Shown here in pieces: positions 39,195 to 49,324 of a stretch of 64,000 nt of DNA. Made by a program: the position numbers and the translations under genes. Every line of letters begins with the position of its first letter. Position 1 is the stretch's first letter. The notes under the pieces were generated by a model, which saw only the letters and a program-made list of their open reading frames with translations, made no database searches and was not told where the DNA came from. The stretch is taken from contig NZ_OZ026454.1 of the NCBI RefSeq assembly GCF_964019585.1, positions 434,001 through 498,000 of the forward strand. Direction: 5' to 3'. Source of the stretch: Candidatus Mesenet endosymbiont of Agriotes lineatus (lineage in GTDB: Bacteria; Pseudomonadota; Alphaproteobacteria; Rickettsiales; Anaplasmataceae).

Positions 39195-40217
39195 ATGTTA
39201 TCTTTCTTTAAAAGGATTTTTCTCTTTATAAACAAGGTTTATTATTCAGGATTTAATAAAAAAATCTTAAATGGGATAAATAAAAATAAAGATGTGTTCT
39301 TGGAGATACTACAATTTCCAAGAAGAAGCAGAAAATTTGTTTCTAAAGTGTTTGCTAGTAAGGAAATCTTAAACTGTTTTAAGCTATTTTTAGCTGCACA
39401 TAAAAGAAATGGAGAAGCGTACAGCAGAGATAATATAAAAAATATATTTATTGATTTGGATATTTCAAAAGACGAAACAAAGCTGATTGAGCTTCTGCTT
39501 AATAATGATATTCCAATATATGGTAATAACCCAGAAGAGCTTAGCATAAAAAGAGTGCTGAATACGTATATCGATGTAAAAAAAGATTATAAGCTCTTAG
39601 AAAAATTACTATCTGGCTATAAAGATAAAAAAATAAAGGCAACTAATATTTGTAGAATATTTTCTTTTTATAACGTTCCAGATAAAACAAGGAAATGCAA
39701 TAATTTAGAAGGAATAAAAGAATATTTAGAATTTGTTGATTTTCTATCAACATATTTTGTTGGTTCTGTTGGTAAGGAAAACATTGGTAAAATATTTTCT
39801 TATGATGATATTACTTTTAATAAGATAAAAAATGAAGACAACAGAGAGCTTTTAAGACTTCTCTTACAACATCAAGCTACCTATAGCGTTGATAAAATAA
39901 AAGATATATTCTCTTTTAAGGATGATACATTTGATAAGATAAAAGAGAATACAAAGCTAACTGGATGTCTTCTAAAGTATGCATTTGATGTGTCTAATAT
40001 AAAATATCTTTTTTCCAAGGGAAATTCTTGTTTTGAAGCGATTAAGAAGAATCCTGAGCAAATAATAAAGTATGTATCAGATCATAAATTGGACTTTGCT
40101 AATATTAAAAAGATAAATGTTGATGAAAGTAAATTATCTATAGAATTAACAATTCCAAAGAGTCAATTGGATAATCCTTCTGCAGAAGGATTTAAAAAAC
40201 AACAAAGCATTAAATAG
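39195..40217 (+). CDS. Hypothetical protein with internal ~36-residue helical repeats
   Basis: I do not recognise this 340-residue protein. An amphipathic or hydrophobic N-terminus (MLSFFKRIFLFINKVYY) may insert in membranes. From about 150 to 310 a unit recurs: NICRIFS (151), NIGKIFS (196), KIKDIFS (234), NIKYLFS (268) and NIKKIN (303). In the later units it is followed by a Phe-x-x-Ile-Lys element (FNKIKN 208, FDKIKEN 246, FEAIKKN 280). The spacing of 34-38 suggests an alpha-solenoid. The protein at 55269 shows a looser version of the same pattern. Function unknown. Confidence 0.75.
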   Translation: MLSFFKRIFLFINKVYYSGFNKKILNGINKNKDVFLEILQFPRRSRKFVSKVFASKEILNCFKLFLAAHKRNGEAYSRDNIKNIFIDLDISKDETKLIELLLNNDIPIYGNNPEELSIKRVLNTYIDVKKDYKLLEKLLSGYKDKKIKATNICRIFSFYNVPDKTRKCNNLEGIKEYLEFVDFLSTYFVGSVGKENIGKIFSYDDITFNKIKNEDNRELLRLLLQHQATYSVDKIKDIFSFKDDTFDKIKENTKLTGCLLKYAFDVSNIKYLFSKGNSCFEAIKKNPEQIIKYVSDHKLDFANIKKINVDESKLSIELTIPKSQLDNPSAEGFKKQQSIK

Positions 40218-40241
40218 AAATTTGATACTATCAGAGGAAAA

Positions 40242-40865
40242 TTAGGAATGCTGTATAGCAAATTTTATTGCCGTGTGTGTGACAAATCCACTAATGATTA
40301 TAAATGCAATAAAAAGTAATCCTCCTATTAGCAGAACATTTATATCATGTGCCTGAGCAATGAAGTAAAAATGTATAAACATTGGTATCATCATTGGTAA
40401 GATAAGCACTTGTGATATTGCTGCTGAATCACCATGACCTATTGTCAGCGAGCACCCAACTGCAGAAATAAATACTATTCCTATGGTATTCAATAACAAA
40501 GCTAGAATCAGCAAAATTGAATTACTACCTAATATTATTGCATCAATAACGAAAGAAATAACTGCAATAGGTAAACCAAAGCATAACCAATGAGCAAAGA
40601 TTTTAAGAAAAATTGCCAGTTGAGAGGGATAATTATATATAAATATTTGCTCTAAAGTACCATCGTTATAATCACTTTCAAATAAATTGTGCATAGACAT
40701 CTGTAAAGCAAAAGTTGCACAAATCCATACAAGTATTACTTTAACTTCTGGTACATCTTTAGTTGCAAATAAAGCTAAAATTAGCATTGCTATAAATAGA
40801 GCAATAATATTTATAAGATTGCTACTTTTACTTAATATTAAACTTAATTCCTTTTCAATAATCAC
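40242..40865 (-). CDS. ccmB: Haem exporter protein CcmB
   Basis: CcmB is the membrane subunit of the CcmAB(CD) transporter needed for cytochrome c maturation. The 207-residue protein has about six transmembrane helices and the family features KELSLILS, MHNLFESDYNDGTLEQ, a conserved SQLAIFLKIFAHW and LPMMIPMFIH. The start is GTG at 40865; no better ATG lies upstream. ccmA and ccmC are not in the window. It would support haem attachment to cytochrome c1 (petC). Confidence 0.92.
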   Translation of the reverse strand: MIIEKELSLILSKSSNLINIIALFIAMLILALFATKDVPEVKVILVWICATFALQMSMHNLFESDYNDGTLEQIFIYNYPSQLAIFLKIFAHWLCFGLPIAVISFVIDAIILGSNSILLILALLLNTIGIVFISAVGCSLTIGHGDSAAISQVLILPMMIPMFIHFYFIAQAHDINVLLIGGLLFIAFIIISGFVTHTAIKFAIQHS

Positions 40866-40988
40866 TACTTATAAATTTGAATTTGAAATGGTATAATGTA
40901 TTATAAGTAAAAAAACTTAATATTTCCATTATAATAACGGATTTTTAACCTACAACGTCTAATAATATTTAGCTAAAACGGAGAGTTT

Positions 40989-41405
40989 ATGGAAATAGAA
41001 TTGCCAGAGAATTATAAGCCTTCGCAAGATGAAGATTATATGAATCCAATGCAGCTAGAATATTTTAAACGCAAGTTATTGCTCATGCAGTCTTTACTTA
41101 CAAAACAAACAGAAAATAAAATTTCAACAGTTCTTGACTACAAGGGTCGGGATAAGGATATAGTAGATATGGCATCTAGAGAATATGAAATTAGTATCGA
41201 ACTTGAAACCAATGAGCGTTCTTTGGAATCGATAAAAAAAATTAATAATGCCTTAAAAAAAATTGATTCTGGACAATATGGATATTGTGAAGGAACTGGA
41301 GAAGAAATAGGAATTGCAAGACTTGAAATTGATCCTTTAGCTCTTTATTGTATTGAAGAGCAAGAGCGTCAAGAGCGATTGAATAATTTTAGTAAGGACA
41401 AGTAA
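40989..41405 (+). CDS. dksA: DksA/TraR-family RNA polymerase-binding protein
   Basis: DksA enters the RNA polymerase secondary channel and tunes stable-RNA promoters with ppGpp. The 138-residue protein has an N-terminal coiled coil with YFKRKLLLMQ and the zinc-finger region ending in EEQERQERLNN. Only two of the four canonical Cys remain (YGYCEGTGEE and LALYCIEEQE), as in many alphaproteobacterial DksA proteins, so zinc is probably not held in the standard way. A GGAG Shine-Dalgarno precedes the ATG. Confidence 0.9.
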   Translation: MEIELPENYKPSQDEDYMNPMQLEYFKRKLLLMQSLLTKQTENKISTVLDYKGRDKDIVDMASREYEISIELETNERSLESIKKINNALKKIDSGQYGYCEGTGEEIGIARLEIDPLALYCIEEQERQERLNNFSKDK

Positions 41406-41469
41406 ATCTTATAGTTTTGCAAGTATTTAAAGATGGTAAGAAGTTATATTTCTTTGAGTAATATTAAAA

Positions 41470-41736
41470 CTATAAAAAAAATGAGCTGTTAAACTTAACA
41501 ATAGAATTCATAATATTGGAATTTAATGAAATTGGTATAGTTTGCTTGCCGGTAATGTAACAGTATAGCTCATGATCATCAAGATCGACAATTTTCTCGT
41601 ACTCACCCAATTCATAATCAGAGAAGTGGCCAATAAACTCTGCAGCAAACTTGCCGAGCAATATGTCAGTTTCTTTGCACCCTCTATGTAAACTCCTATA
41701 CAATAGTTTTTTTCTCAGTGATGTTGTATCATTCAT
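41470..41736 (-). CDS. sdhE: Succinate dehydrogenase assembly factor SdhE
   Basis: SdhE binds SdhA and promotes covalent FAD attachment. From ATG 41736 the 88-residue protein contains the family signature RGCKETDILLGKF (an RGxxE variant) followed by YELGEYEKIVDLDDHELYCYITG. The longer frame to 41793 is less likely because the family begins at this Met. The gene is monocistronic and divergent from rseP. It links to the respiratory genes elsewhere in the window. Confidence 0.88.
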   Translation of the reverse strand: MNDTTSLRKKLLYRSLHRGCKETDILLGKFAAEFIGHFSDYELGEYEKIVDLDDHELYCYITGKQTIPISLNSNIMNSIVKFNSSFFL

Positions 41737-41826
41737 TTTAATAGTAAAAAAACTCACATTAATAATTTTATTGTCAAGATATGTATAGGTCAATATAATA
41801 ACAGAGTTTTAACTTTCTGCTGGAAA

Positions 41827-42942
41827 ATGATATTTCTTTCTGATTTAGCTAGTCGATTTAGCGGAGTATTATTTTACTTCTTTTCCTTTTTGCTAATAAT
41901 CTCAATTGTCATTTTTATACACGAATACGGCCACTACATTGCTGCTAAAATCTGTAAAGTAAAAGTTGAATTATTCTCAATAGGATTTGGTCCGGAGGTT
42001 ATTGGTTTTAACGATAAATCTGGAACTAGGTGGAAGTTTAGCGCTATTCCAGCAGGTGGTTACGTTAAAATGCTTGGGGATACAAAAGATAATGAAAAAA
42101 TACTCACAGATGAAGAAAAATTACATTCATTTTATAACAAGCCACTATATAAAAAAGCTATAATTGTTTTTGCTGGGCCTTTAGCTAATATAATTCTTAC
42201 AGTACTGATTTTCACTATTTTGTTCTATACACATGGTAATTATCAAACTCCTCCAATTATCGGTCAAGTATTAAATGATAATGCTGCTGAAAGATCAGGC
42301 CTTCTACCAAAAGATGTAATCATAAGTGTTGATGGACAAAAGATAAAATATTTTGAGGATGTAAAACGCATAGTAATGCTAAGTCCAGGGATAAAGTTGG
42401 AAATAAAATACAAGCGTGATGGTCATGAATATAAAACTAATATCATGCCTGAAGTAATTGACAACAAGGACATGTTTGGCAATAAGGTCAAGGTTGGCTT
42501 TATAGGAGTGTTGCCTTATGATTCGCAAAGTTTTGTTAGGCTATCTATTTTTGATGCCACTATAAAATCTCTAACTGAAACCTATAACTTAGCAAAGTTT
42601 ACTCTATCTGCAATTGGACAGATTATTAAGGGTCATAGGGATATTAAAGAGCTAGGAGGGCCAATTAAAATTGCACAACACTCTGGGCAGTCAATGAAAA
42701 GAGGTTTTTTTGTAGTTTTATCATTTATAGCAATGATTTCTATTAACTTAGGTATAATGAATTTACTGCCTATTCCTATGCTTGATGGTGGTTACCTATT
42801 TCAGTATATAGTAGAAGCAGCTTTGCGTCGTAGTTTAAATCCAAAAATTCAGACATATGCAGCAGCAGTAGGAACAGTATTTTTATTATCTTTAATGGCA
42901 TTTGCGACTTTTAACGATATAAGGCATATTTTAATAAAATGA
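41827..42942 (+). CDS. rseP: Site-2 intramembrane zinc protease RseP/MmpA
   Basis: This M50 protease cleaves transmembrane substrates such as anti-sigma factors. The 371-residue protein has HEYGH at 32-36 in the first helix, one PDZ domain (about 125-195, with ERSGLLPKDVIISVDGQ), and the third metal ligand in the LLPIPMLDGGYL motif. Its stop overlaps the bamA start (ATGA). The rseP-bamA-skp order is a conserved envelope-biogenesis cluster. Confidence 0.95.
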   Translation: MIFLSDLASRFSGVLFYFFSFLLIISIVIFIHEYGHYIAAKICKVKVELFSIGFGPEVIGFNDKSGTRWKFSAIPAGGYVKMLGDTKDNEKILTDEEKLHSFYNKPLYKKAIIVFAGPLANIILTVLIFTILFYTHGNYQTPPIIGQVLNDNAAERSGLLPKDVIISVDGQKIKYFEDVKRIVMLSPGIKLEIKYKRDGHEYKTNIMPEVIDNKDMFGNKVKVGFIGVLPYDSQSFVRLSIFDATIKSLTETYNLAKFTLSAIGQIIKGHRDIKELGGPIKIAQHSGQSMKRGFFVVLSFIAMISINLGIMNLLPIPMLDGGYLFQYIVEAALRRSLNPKIQTYAAAVGTVFLLSLMAFATFNDIRHILIK

Positions 42943-45215
42943 AGAATATAATAGCTTTTATATCAATTTTACTTATTCCTTTTTGTGTTATAGCTTCAAG
43001 CAATGCTATGCATCATAAGGTTAAAGTGAAAGCTGTAGAGATTATTGGTAATAAGCGCCTTGATTATCAAACTATATATTCATATGCCAAAATAAGTGAT
43101 GAAATTGACGACAATGACATTGATGCAATTATAAAAAATCTACATAAAACAGGGCTTTTTAGTAACATTGAAGTAACACTTGATAAGCAACAAAATCTGA
43201 TAATTACACTAAAGGAAAACCCTATAGTTAATAATATAATTATAAGAGGAGATCGTGCATTAAACAGTAAGGAGATAAAAAATAATATATTAGGGCTTAA
43301 ACCACTTGCTACTTTTACTGAAGCAAAATTGAAGAATGACATAATAAATCTTACTTCTACTTATAAAAATAACATAAGTAAACTTCAAGCTAAAGTAAAA
43401 TATGAGATTATAGAACTTGAAAATAACAAGGTTGATGTAGTACTTAAAATAGAAGAGGGGCGCACATCTTTAGTTAAACGAATTGGGTTTATTGGTAGTA
43501 AGAATTTCTCTGATAATGAATTAAAACACATTATTTACAGCAAAGAATATAAGGCAATGAGAGTTTTTAATAGCAGTGCAAAATATTTGTCAGAACGCAT
43601 CATGCTTGATAAGGCTTTGATTGGCTACTTTTATTCAAACAAAGGATACATTGATGTTATAGTTAATTCAATTGTTGAATTTGATGATAATCTTGATGCT
43701 TATCTAACATTTTTAATTGAGGAAGGAACAAAATACAGTGTTGGTTCCACTCAAGTTAATATTGACTTGCATCTACAAAATATTGAGCAAGAAATAACAA
43801 AAATGTTAAAGATCAAAAGCGGAGAGGTATTTAATGCTGAAGCAGTAAGTAGTATTGCTATGAAAATTAATAAATATTTAAATGATAAGGGTTACATTTT
43901 TGCTCAAGTAGAGCCGGAATACAATAAACATGAAGGTATTGTTGACATCAGTTATAGAGTATCAATAGGGAAAAAAGCATACATTAATAGAATAGATATC
44001 AGCGGCAATAATAGGACGTTAGACAAGGTTATTAGGCATCAATTAAGCCTTTCAGAAGGTGATCCATACAATATTCCTCTAGTTCAAAAATCCCGCAGAA
44101 AGTTGATTAATACAGGTTTTTTTGAAGTAGTTGATATAGAAAGCAATAAAATTCGTGATGATACTGTTAATCTTAACGTTAGCGTTAAAGAAAAAAAAAC
44201 CGGCAGCTTGCAAATAGGTGGAGGTTTTTCTTCAGCAAGTGGACTGATGGGGAACATTAATATTAAGGAAAGGAATTTATTTGGTACTGGAAGAGAGTTA
44301 TCGTTTTCACTTGAAAAAACAGCATTGTCATTTTCAAATAACATAGATTTTACCGAAAATCATATTTTTGATTCTGACGTTTCTTTAGGAGTTGGTGTAT
44401 TTTTGTCTTCACAGGCTCAAAGTATCAACAGTAGCTTTAGTAGTAAGAACTCAGGGTTTATAACTAGGTTGTCATATGACATTACAGATAACTTAAGTCA
44501 GTCTCTACGTTATTCTTTTAAATATAATAACATTGCAAATGTTACGCCAAGTGCTTCTCTTTTTATTAAAGAGCAGGAGGGGAAAAATATTGATTCATCA
44601 ATTGGACATACCTTAACTTATAATGAACTTGATAGTACATATAATCCTAAAAATGGCTACTTGCTTCGCGCAAGCCAGGATTTATCTGGGCTTGGTGGGA
44701 CTTTAAATTATCTTAAATCTGAAGCTTCTTTTGCAGGTTTTAAATCTATATTACCTAAAATCAATGATAACATAGTACTACGTTTTAAGGGGAGTATGGG
44801 GTACGTTTTTTCTTATAGTGATGAAGAATTAAAAATAGGTCAGCGCTTTTTTATAGGAATGAACGAAATTAGAGGTTTCAGCTTAGCCGGAATTGGACCA
44901 AGAGATCCAGATACAAATGATGCCTTGGGTGGTAAATTTTACTTTGTTGGTACTACACAAGCAGATTTTCCTATAGGATTACCTGAATATGCAGGTGTTA
45001 AGGGATCATTATTTGTTGACTATGGTACACTGTTTGGCTTAGACTATAAAAATAAGGATTATTTTAGTGATGATTCTTTAAGAATCTCAGCAGGTTTTGG
45101 GTTTTCTTGGAATTCTCCTTTAGGTCCGATGAGGTTAGATTTTGGGTTTCCTCTAGCAAAGGAGCCATATGATTTATTAAAAGTTATTAGATTTTCTGTT
45201 GATACTGGTATTTAA
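42939..45215 (+). CDS. bamA: Outer-membrane protein assembly factor BamA
   Basis: BamA folds and inserts outer-membrane beta-barrels. The 758-residue precursor has a signal peptide, POTRA domains from about residue 28 to 420 (for example VKAVEIIGNKRLDYQTI), and a 16-stranded barrel to the end including the RGF-type loop EIRGFSLAGIGPRD. The C-terminus is FSVDTGI, lacking the usual final aromatic residue. ATG overlaps the rseP stop by four bases. Confidence 0.96.
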   Translation: MKNIIAFISILLIPFCVIASSNAMHHKVKVKAVEIIGNKRLDYQTIYSYAKISDEIDDNDIDAIIKNLHKTGLFSNIEVTLDKQQNLIITLKENPIVNNIIIRGDRALNSKEIKNNILGLKPLATFTEAKLKNDIINLTSTYKNNISKLQAKVKYEIIELENNKVDVVLKIEEGRTSLVKRIGFIGSKNFSDNELKHIIYSKEYKAMRVFNSSAKYLSERIMLDKALIGYFYSNKGYIDVIVNSIVEFDDNLDAYLTFLIEEGTKYSVGSTQVNIDLHLQNIEQEITKMLKIKSGEVFNAEAVSSIAMKINKYLNDKGYIFAQVEPEYNKHEGIVDISYRVSIGKKAYINRIDISGNNRTLDKVIRHQLSLSEGDPYNIPLVQKSRRKLINTGFFEVVDIESNKIRDDTVNLNVSVKEKKTGSLQIGGGFSSASGLMGNINIKERNLFGTGRELSFSLEKTALSFSNNIDFTENHIFDSDVSLGVGVFLSSQAQSINSSFSSKNSGFITRLSYDITDNLSQSLRYSFKYNNIANVTPSASLFIKEQEGKNIDSSIGHTLTYNELDSTYNPKNGYLLRASQDLSGLGGTLNYLKSEASFAGFKSILPKINDNIVLRFKGSMGYVFSYSDEELKIGQRFFIGMNEIRGFSLAGIGPRDPDTNDALGGKFYFVGTTQADFPIGLPEYAGVKGSLFVDYGTLFGLDYKNKDYFSDDSLRISAGFGFSWNSPLGPMRLDFGFPLAKEPYDLLKVIRFSVDTGI

Positions 45216-45216
45216 A

Positions 45217-45771
45217 ATGAAGCGGTTTTTAATTTTTACTATTGTTGTTTTTTTGTTATTTGCTACTGAGGGAATTTGTAGTAATAAAGATTGTGTAAAA
45301 TTTGCAATTGTTGATAGAGATAAGATTCTCTCTGAATCTTTAGCTTTTCAAGATATGAAAAAGCAGGCAGATAATGAGCAAGCTATTTTGCAAGAAGACT
45401 CTTCCAAGAAAGAAGAGGAGCTACATAAAACTAGACAAGAGATATCTAAACAGCAAGATATATTATCTGAAGAGGCTTTTAGTCAAAAGATGAAAGAGTT
45501 TAACGAATCAGTGCTAAAAGTACAGCAAGATTTGTCACAGAAAAATATGGAACTTAGGGAATCTTATATTGCTGCAGTTAAAGAGGTTTTAAGTGAAGTA
45601 AAAAACATAGCAAGTAATATAGCAGGGGAAGAAAATATAGGTTTAGTGTTATTTGTATCAAAAGAAGAGCAAGTCTTTTATGCAAAAAACGAGGTTGATA
45701 TATCAGATAAGACAATAAAGATCTTAAATAAGGAGATGCCAAGTATTGATATCAAAGCAGCACATAAATAA
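45217..45771 (+). CDS. skp: OmpH/Skp-family periplasmic chaperone
   Basis: Skp carries unfolded outer-membrane proteins across the periplasm to BamA. The 184-residue protein has a signal peptide (FLIFTIVVFLLFATEGIC), a long Gln/Glu/Lys-rich coiled-coil hairpin (about 40-125), and the closing beta strand LVLFVSKEEQ. The TTG at 45199 would begin inside bamA and is rejected for ATG 45217. Its stop overlaps the fabZ ATG (TAATG). Confidence 0.88.
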   Translation: MKRFLIFTIVVFLLFATEGICSNKDCVKFAIVDRDKILSESLAFQDMKKQADNEQAILQEDSSKKEEELHKTRQEISKQQDILSEEAFSQKMKEFNESVLKVQQDLSQKNMELRESYIAAVKEVLSEVKNIASNIAGEENIGLVLFVSKEEQVFYAKNEVDISDKTIKILNKEMPSIDIKAAHK

Positions 45772-46229
45772 TGCAATTGCCATTTAACATAAATGAACTT
45801 ATTAAGTTACTGCCACATTCATATCCATTTTTACTAATAGATAGAGTGATAGAGTATGAGTCATGTAAGAGTGCAAAAGCGATAAAAAATGTTACATTTA
45901 ACGAATATTATTTCTCTGGTCACTTTCCAGGTCATCCAGTTATGCCTGGGGTACTTATTATTGAAGCTATGGCGCAAACTTCTGCAGTGTGTGTTTTAAA
46001 TCAAGAAGATAAAAAAGTTGTATATTTTATGTCTATTGAAAATGCAAAATTTCGAAAACCCGTTATTCCCGGGGATACATTAGTACTGCATTCACAAGTG
46101 ATAAATCATCGTCAAAATACATGTAAATTTTCTTGTGATGCATATGTTGAAGATAACTTAGTTGCAGAAGCAACAATTTTAGCAATGATTCAAAATGATA
46201 AAAAGAGCTCTAATTTCAGTTTACGATAA
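45771..46229 (+). CDS. fabZ: 3-hydroxyacyl-ACP dehydratase FabZ
   Basis: FabZ removes water from 3-hydroxyacyl-ACP in type II fatty-acid synthesis. The 152-residue hot-dog-fold protein has the catalytic His in FSGHFPGHPVMPG (His51) and the paired Glu65 in LIIEAMAQT. The ATG overlaps the skp stop, and its 3' end overlaps purH by 35 bases. Confidence 0.95.
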   Translation: MQLPFNINELIKLLPHSYPFLLIDRVIEYESCKSAKAIKNVTFNEYYFSGHFPGHPVMPGVLIIEAMAQTSAVCVLNQEDKKVVYFMSIENAKFRKPVIPGDTLVLHSQVINHRQNTCKFSCDAYVEDNLVAEATILAMIQNDKKSSNFSLR

Positions 46230-47706
46230 AACAAACATTGTAGATCTTGCATCTTTTCTGCTTGAGCAAGGAGTTGAAATAATAGCAACAGGTAACACTC
46301 ATAAAACATTGCTCGAAGCCGGTATTAATACTAAGGAAGTATCAGACTATACAGGATTTCCGGAGATACTTGATGGTAGAGTAAAAACGCTACATCCTAA
46401 AGTGCACGGGGGAATTTTAAATAATCGCAAGCAATATAATACTGAAATTAATCACTTAAACATTGAGCCGATAGACCTCTTAATTGTTAATCTCTACCCT
46501 TTTTTGCAAGCTTCTTCTAATATTAATCTATCTGAGGAACAAGTAATAGAGCAGATAGATATAGGTGGCGTTGCACTGACGAGAGCAGCGGCAAAGAACT
46601 TTCATTTTGTAACCATAATTTCTGAAGTTGGCGATTATTTAACTCTTAAAGAACAAATGAAAAGTAATTATGGTAGTACTAAGCTTGAATATAGAAAGCA
46701 GCTCGCTGCTAAGGCTTTTGCTATAACGTCTAGCTATGATTCCTATATCTATAATTGGCTAGAGAATAAAAGTGATGATTTACCGAAGTTTTTTATATCT
46801 CATGGACAAAAGGTACAAGATTTAAGATGCGGTGAAAACCCACACCAAAAGGCTGCTTTTTACAGTGATAAGTTCATTCAATATCCGCTGGAGAAGTATT
46901 ATGGTAGCAGAGATTTAAGCTATAATAACATAGTAGATATGGAAGCTGCTATAAAAATAGTAGCTGAATTTAAAGAACCGGCAGCTGCTATAATTAAGCA
47001 TACAAATCCTTGTGGAGTGGCATTTGGAAATGATATTTTTAATGCTTATAAAAAAGCTTTACTTTGTGATGAAGTTAGTAGTTTTGGTGGCGTAGTTGCA
47101 TTCAATAGAGAGATAGAGTTAGGATTGGCAGAGGAATTGAGCAAAATGTTTATAGAGGTAGTAATAGTACCGTCTATAAACAAAGAAGCACTCGCAGTTT
47201 TACAAAAAAAGAAAAACCTGCGCATCATCATTTCTAAATCATATAAGCAAAATAAATATAATATTAAAAATGTTACTGGTGGTTTTCTCGTTCAAGAAAA
47301 TGACCTGCATCAATTAACAATAAAAGAAATGAAACAAGTAACCAGGCGCTTTGCTACAGAAGTAGAGGGAAGAGAATTACTTTTTGCATGGAAGGTGTGT
47401 AAATATGTAAAATCAAACGCTATTGTTATTGCAAAAAACCAAAGTGCTATTGGCATAGGTGCAGGGCAAATGAGTAGAATTGATAGTGTTAAAATTGCAA
47501 TTGAAAAAGCTAGAAATTGTCAAGGAGCAGTTTTAGCTTCAGATGCATTTTTTCCCTTTCCAGATAGCATAATACAAAGTGCAAATGCTGGAATAACAGC
47601 AGTAATACAACCGGGAGGATCTATAAAAGATAAAGAAGTAATAGAAGAAGCTGATAAAAATAATATAGCAATGCTATTTACTGGAATTCGCAGCTTCTGC
47701 CATTGA
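46195..47706 (+). CDS. purH: Bifunctional AICAR formyltransferase/IMP cyclohydrolase
   Basis: PurH performs the last two steps of de novo IMP synthesis. The 503-residue protein has the MGS-like cyclohydrolase N-terminus (ISVYDKTNIVDLA, GFPEILDGRVKTLHPKVHGG, about 1-190) and the AICAR transformylase domain with RCGENPHQKAAFY and IIKHTNPCGVA, ending AMLFTGIRSFCH. The start lies 35 bases inside the fabZ end. It complements purD. Confidence 0.96.
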   Translation: MIKRALISVYDKTNIVDLASFLLEQGVEIIATGNTHKTLLEAGINTKEVSDYTGFPEILDGRVKTLHPKVHGGILNNRKQYNTEINHLNIEPIDLLIVNLYPFLQASSNINLSEEQVIEQIDIGGVALTRAAAKNFHFVTIISEVGDYLTLKEQMKSNYGSTKLEYRKQLAAKAFAITSSYDSYIYNWLENKSDDLPKFFISHGQKVQDLRCGENPHQKAAFYSDKFIQYPLEKYYGSRDLSYNNIVDMEAAIKIVAEFKEPAAAIIKHTNPCGVAFGNDIFNAYKKALLCDEVSSFGGVVAFNREIELGLAEELSKMFIEVVIVPSINKEALAVLQKKKNLRIIISKSYKQNKYNIKNVTGGFLVQENDLHQLTIKEMKQVTRRFATEVEGRELLFAWKVCKYVKSNAIVIAKNQSAIGIGAGQMSRIDSVKIAIEKARNCQGAVLASDAFFPFPDSIIQSANAGITAVIQPGGSIKDKEVIEEADKNNIAMLFTGIRSFCH

Positions 47707-47873
47707 TATTTTTTAGTTATGAAATCAGCCACTTAACTGTGAAGTAAAAAATATATTTAATTACGTCATAAAAACATGTCATAGCTCCAATAATGTACTA
47801 CCTCTAGTGTATTAGAGCTTATCCACAAACCAAGGGATGTGTATTGTAATACTGCATTCAACATGGAATAAGG

Positions 47874-48540
47874 ATGAGAAGAAAGTATCCAACAGATAAA
47901 AAAGATAGAGAATGGGAATGGATAGAAAAGCACTTAAAGGTATCGTATGGTAAAGGTCGCAAAAATACAATAAACGGGAGATATAAAATTTCATGTACTA
48001 CGCACAGTGGCGCTGTTTACCACGCCGCTATGGAAGGCTGTGTATGAGCGAGGTGGAAAAAGCAAGGGATTTTTGAAAATATGATATCACTAAATATAGT
48101 AGGTCAAAAATTGGCAGGAGCCTGTATAGTCAGTCAGGACGGAAAAGGGGTATAAAAAGGGAGAAAAAGACATATAATCACGGATACTCAGGTTGCTATG
48201 TAGGAGCTGCAAGTGAAAATGACAGAGCATTGGACAATATGAAAGAAAAGTACAGTGATATTAAGAGAATGTGGACCGATATGAAGGAAAAGATTTAAAG
48301 GAAAAGAAAAACATGGAATAGATATTGAGATTGTCAAAAGTGCAGATTTTTGGTGCATAAACACCAGAATTGTTTCCACAACGAGATCCAGGATTTACAC
48401 AAAAAGATGGGCAGTAGTTTTGCTTGGATTAATAGAAATAGGAGGTTATCAAAAGAGTATGATCTGCTAACTACATCATTTTATATATTTAGCTATGAGT
48501 AAGGCTATGTTAAGTTGGGAATATTCTTGAATTTACTGCT
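47874..48540 (+). pseudogene. Decayed IS5-family transposase (PTD...E-W type)
   Basis: From ATG 47874 the translation opens MRRKYPTDKKDREWEWIEKH, a typical IS5-family N-terminus. Downstream pieces in changing frames keep LYSQSGRKRGIKREK (from DSQSVKT), GSSFAWINRNRRLSKEYD (from TFAWLNRYRRLSKDYE) and IFSYE. Stops occur near 48046, 48150 and 48295 and the frame changes at least three times. No complete terminal repeats were found. Confidence 0.75.
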
Positions 48541-48599
48541 TTGTAAATAAGTTCTAAATCATAATCTATCCTTGGGATATATGGCAAAAATATTTAAAC

Positions 48600-49310
48600 A
48601 CCGATATTTTAGGCTCTGTGAACAAAAAATAAAAAGGTAAAAAAGAAAAGAGGTCTAATTAGTTAAAAAATGGAGAAACTACCGTATACATAAAAAAGGA
48701 AACGAATTTTTGAGTTCATAAAAAGTATAAAGGGAATACATAGCAAGAATGAAAATCATAGAAGCAATATGGTATGAAGTGGTTGCCAATGGCGACTTTT
48801 GCCGAAGGCAATTACAGACCAGTGATTTAAAAAGTGGTGTAAAAAGGGAATTTGGAGAGCATTATTGGTAAGCAATTCCATAATTGATGGAACAATTGTA
48901 CGTGCTCATCTATAGGTTATGGAAAAAGCTCAAGAGGCCTTAGGACGCAAAAAATTACAACAAAAATTCATGCATGTGTTTTCATTGAAATTTATACTGT
49001 CAAAGTAATAAAATTACACAGGCTGAATGAAAAACATCTATTGTAGTGGCTGATAAGGGCTATGACAGCAATGTTTTTGTGGCTAGCCTTGAAAGCAAAG
49101 GGTGCGAATTCCACCGAAAAGGAATAGAAAAGTGCATACAATAAACACCTTTATAAATTGATTGATTTGGGAAAATCAAAAATTTCAGACGTATTTTCTC
49201 TAGATTCGACAAGACAGCTGAGGTTTATATGGGATTTTTAAACTTCGTTGGGGCTCTCTTCTCTAAATTTTATTCACAGAACTTAGTTCCTTCATTTTAG
49301 GAGTTTTATG
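48600..49310 (+). pseudogene. Second decayed IS5-type transposase
   Basis: Broken translations match another IS5-type transposase: NLESIIGKQ, IDGTIVRAH (in a shifted frame near 48890), EALGRKKLQQKFM, VADKGYDSNVFVASLESKGC near 49050, and the C-terminal KIKNFRRIFSRFDKTAEVYM region at 49165-49235. Numerous stops and indels rule out function. The 3' end resembles the fragment at 28740-28925, so the same family hit both loci. Confidence 0.75.
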
Positions 49311-49324
49311 GAACATCCATAATT

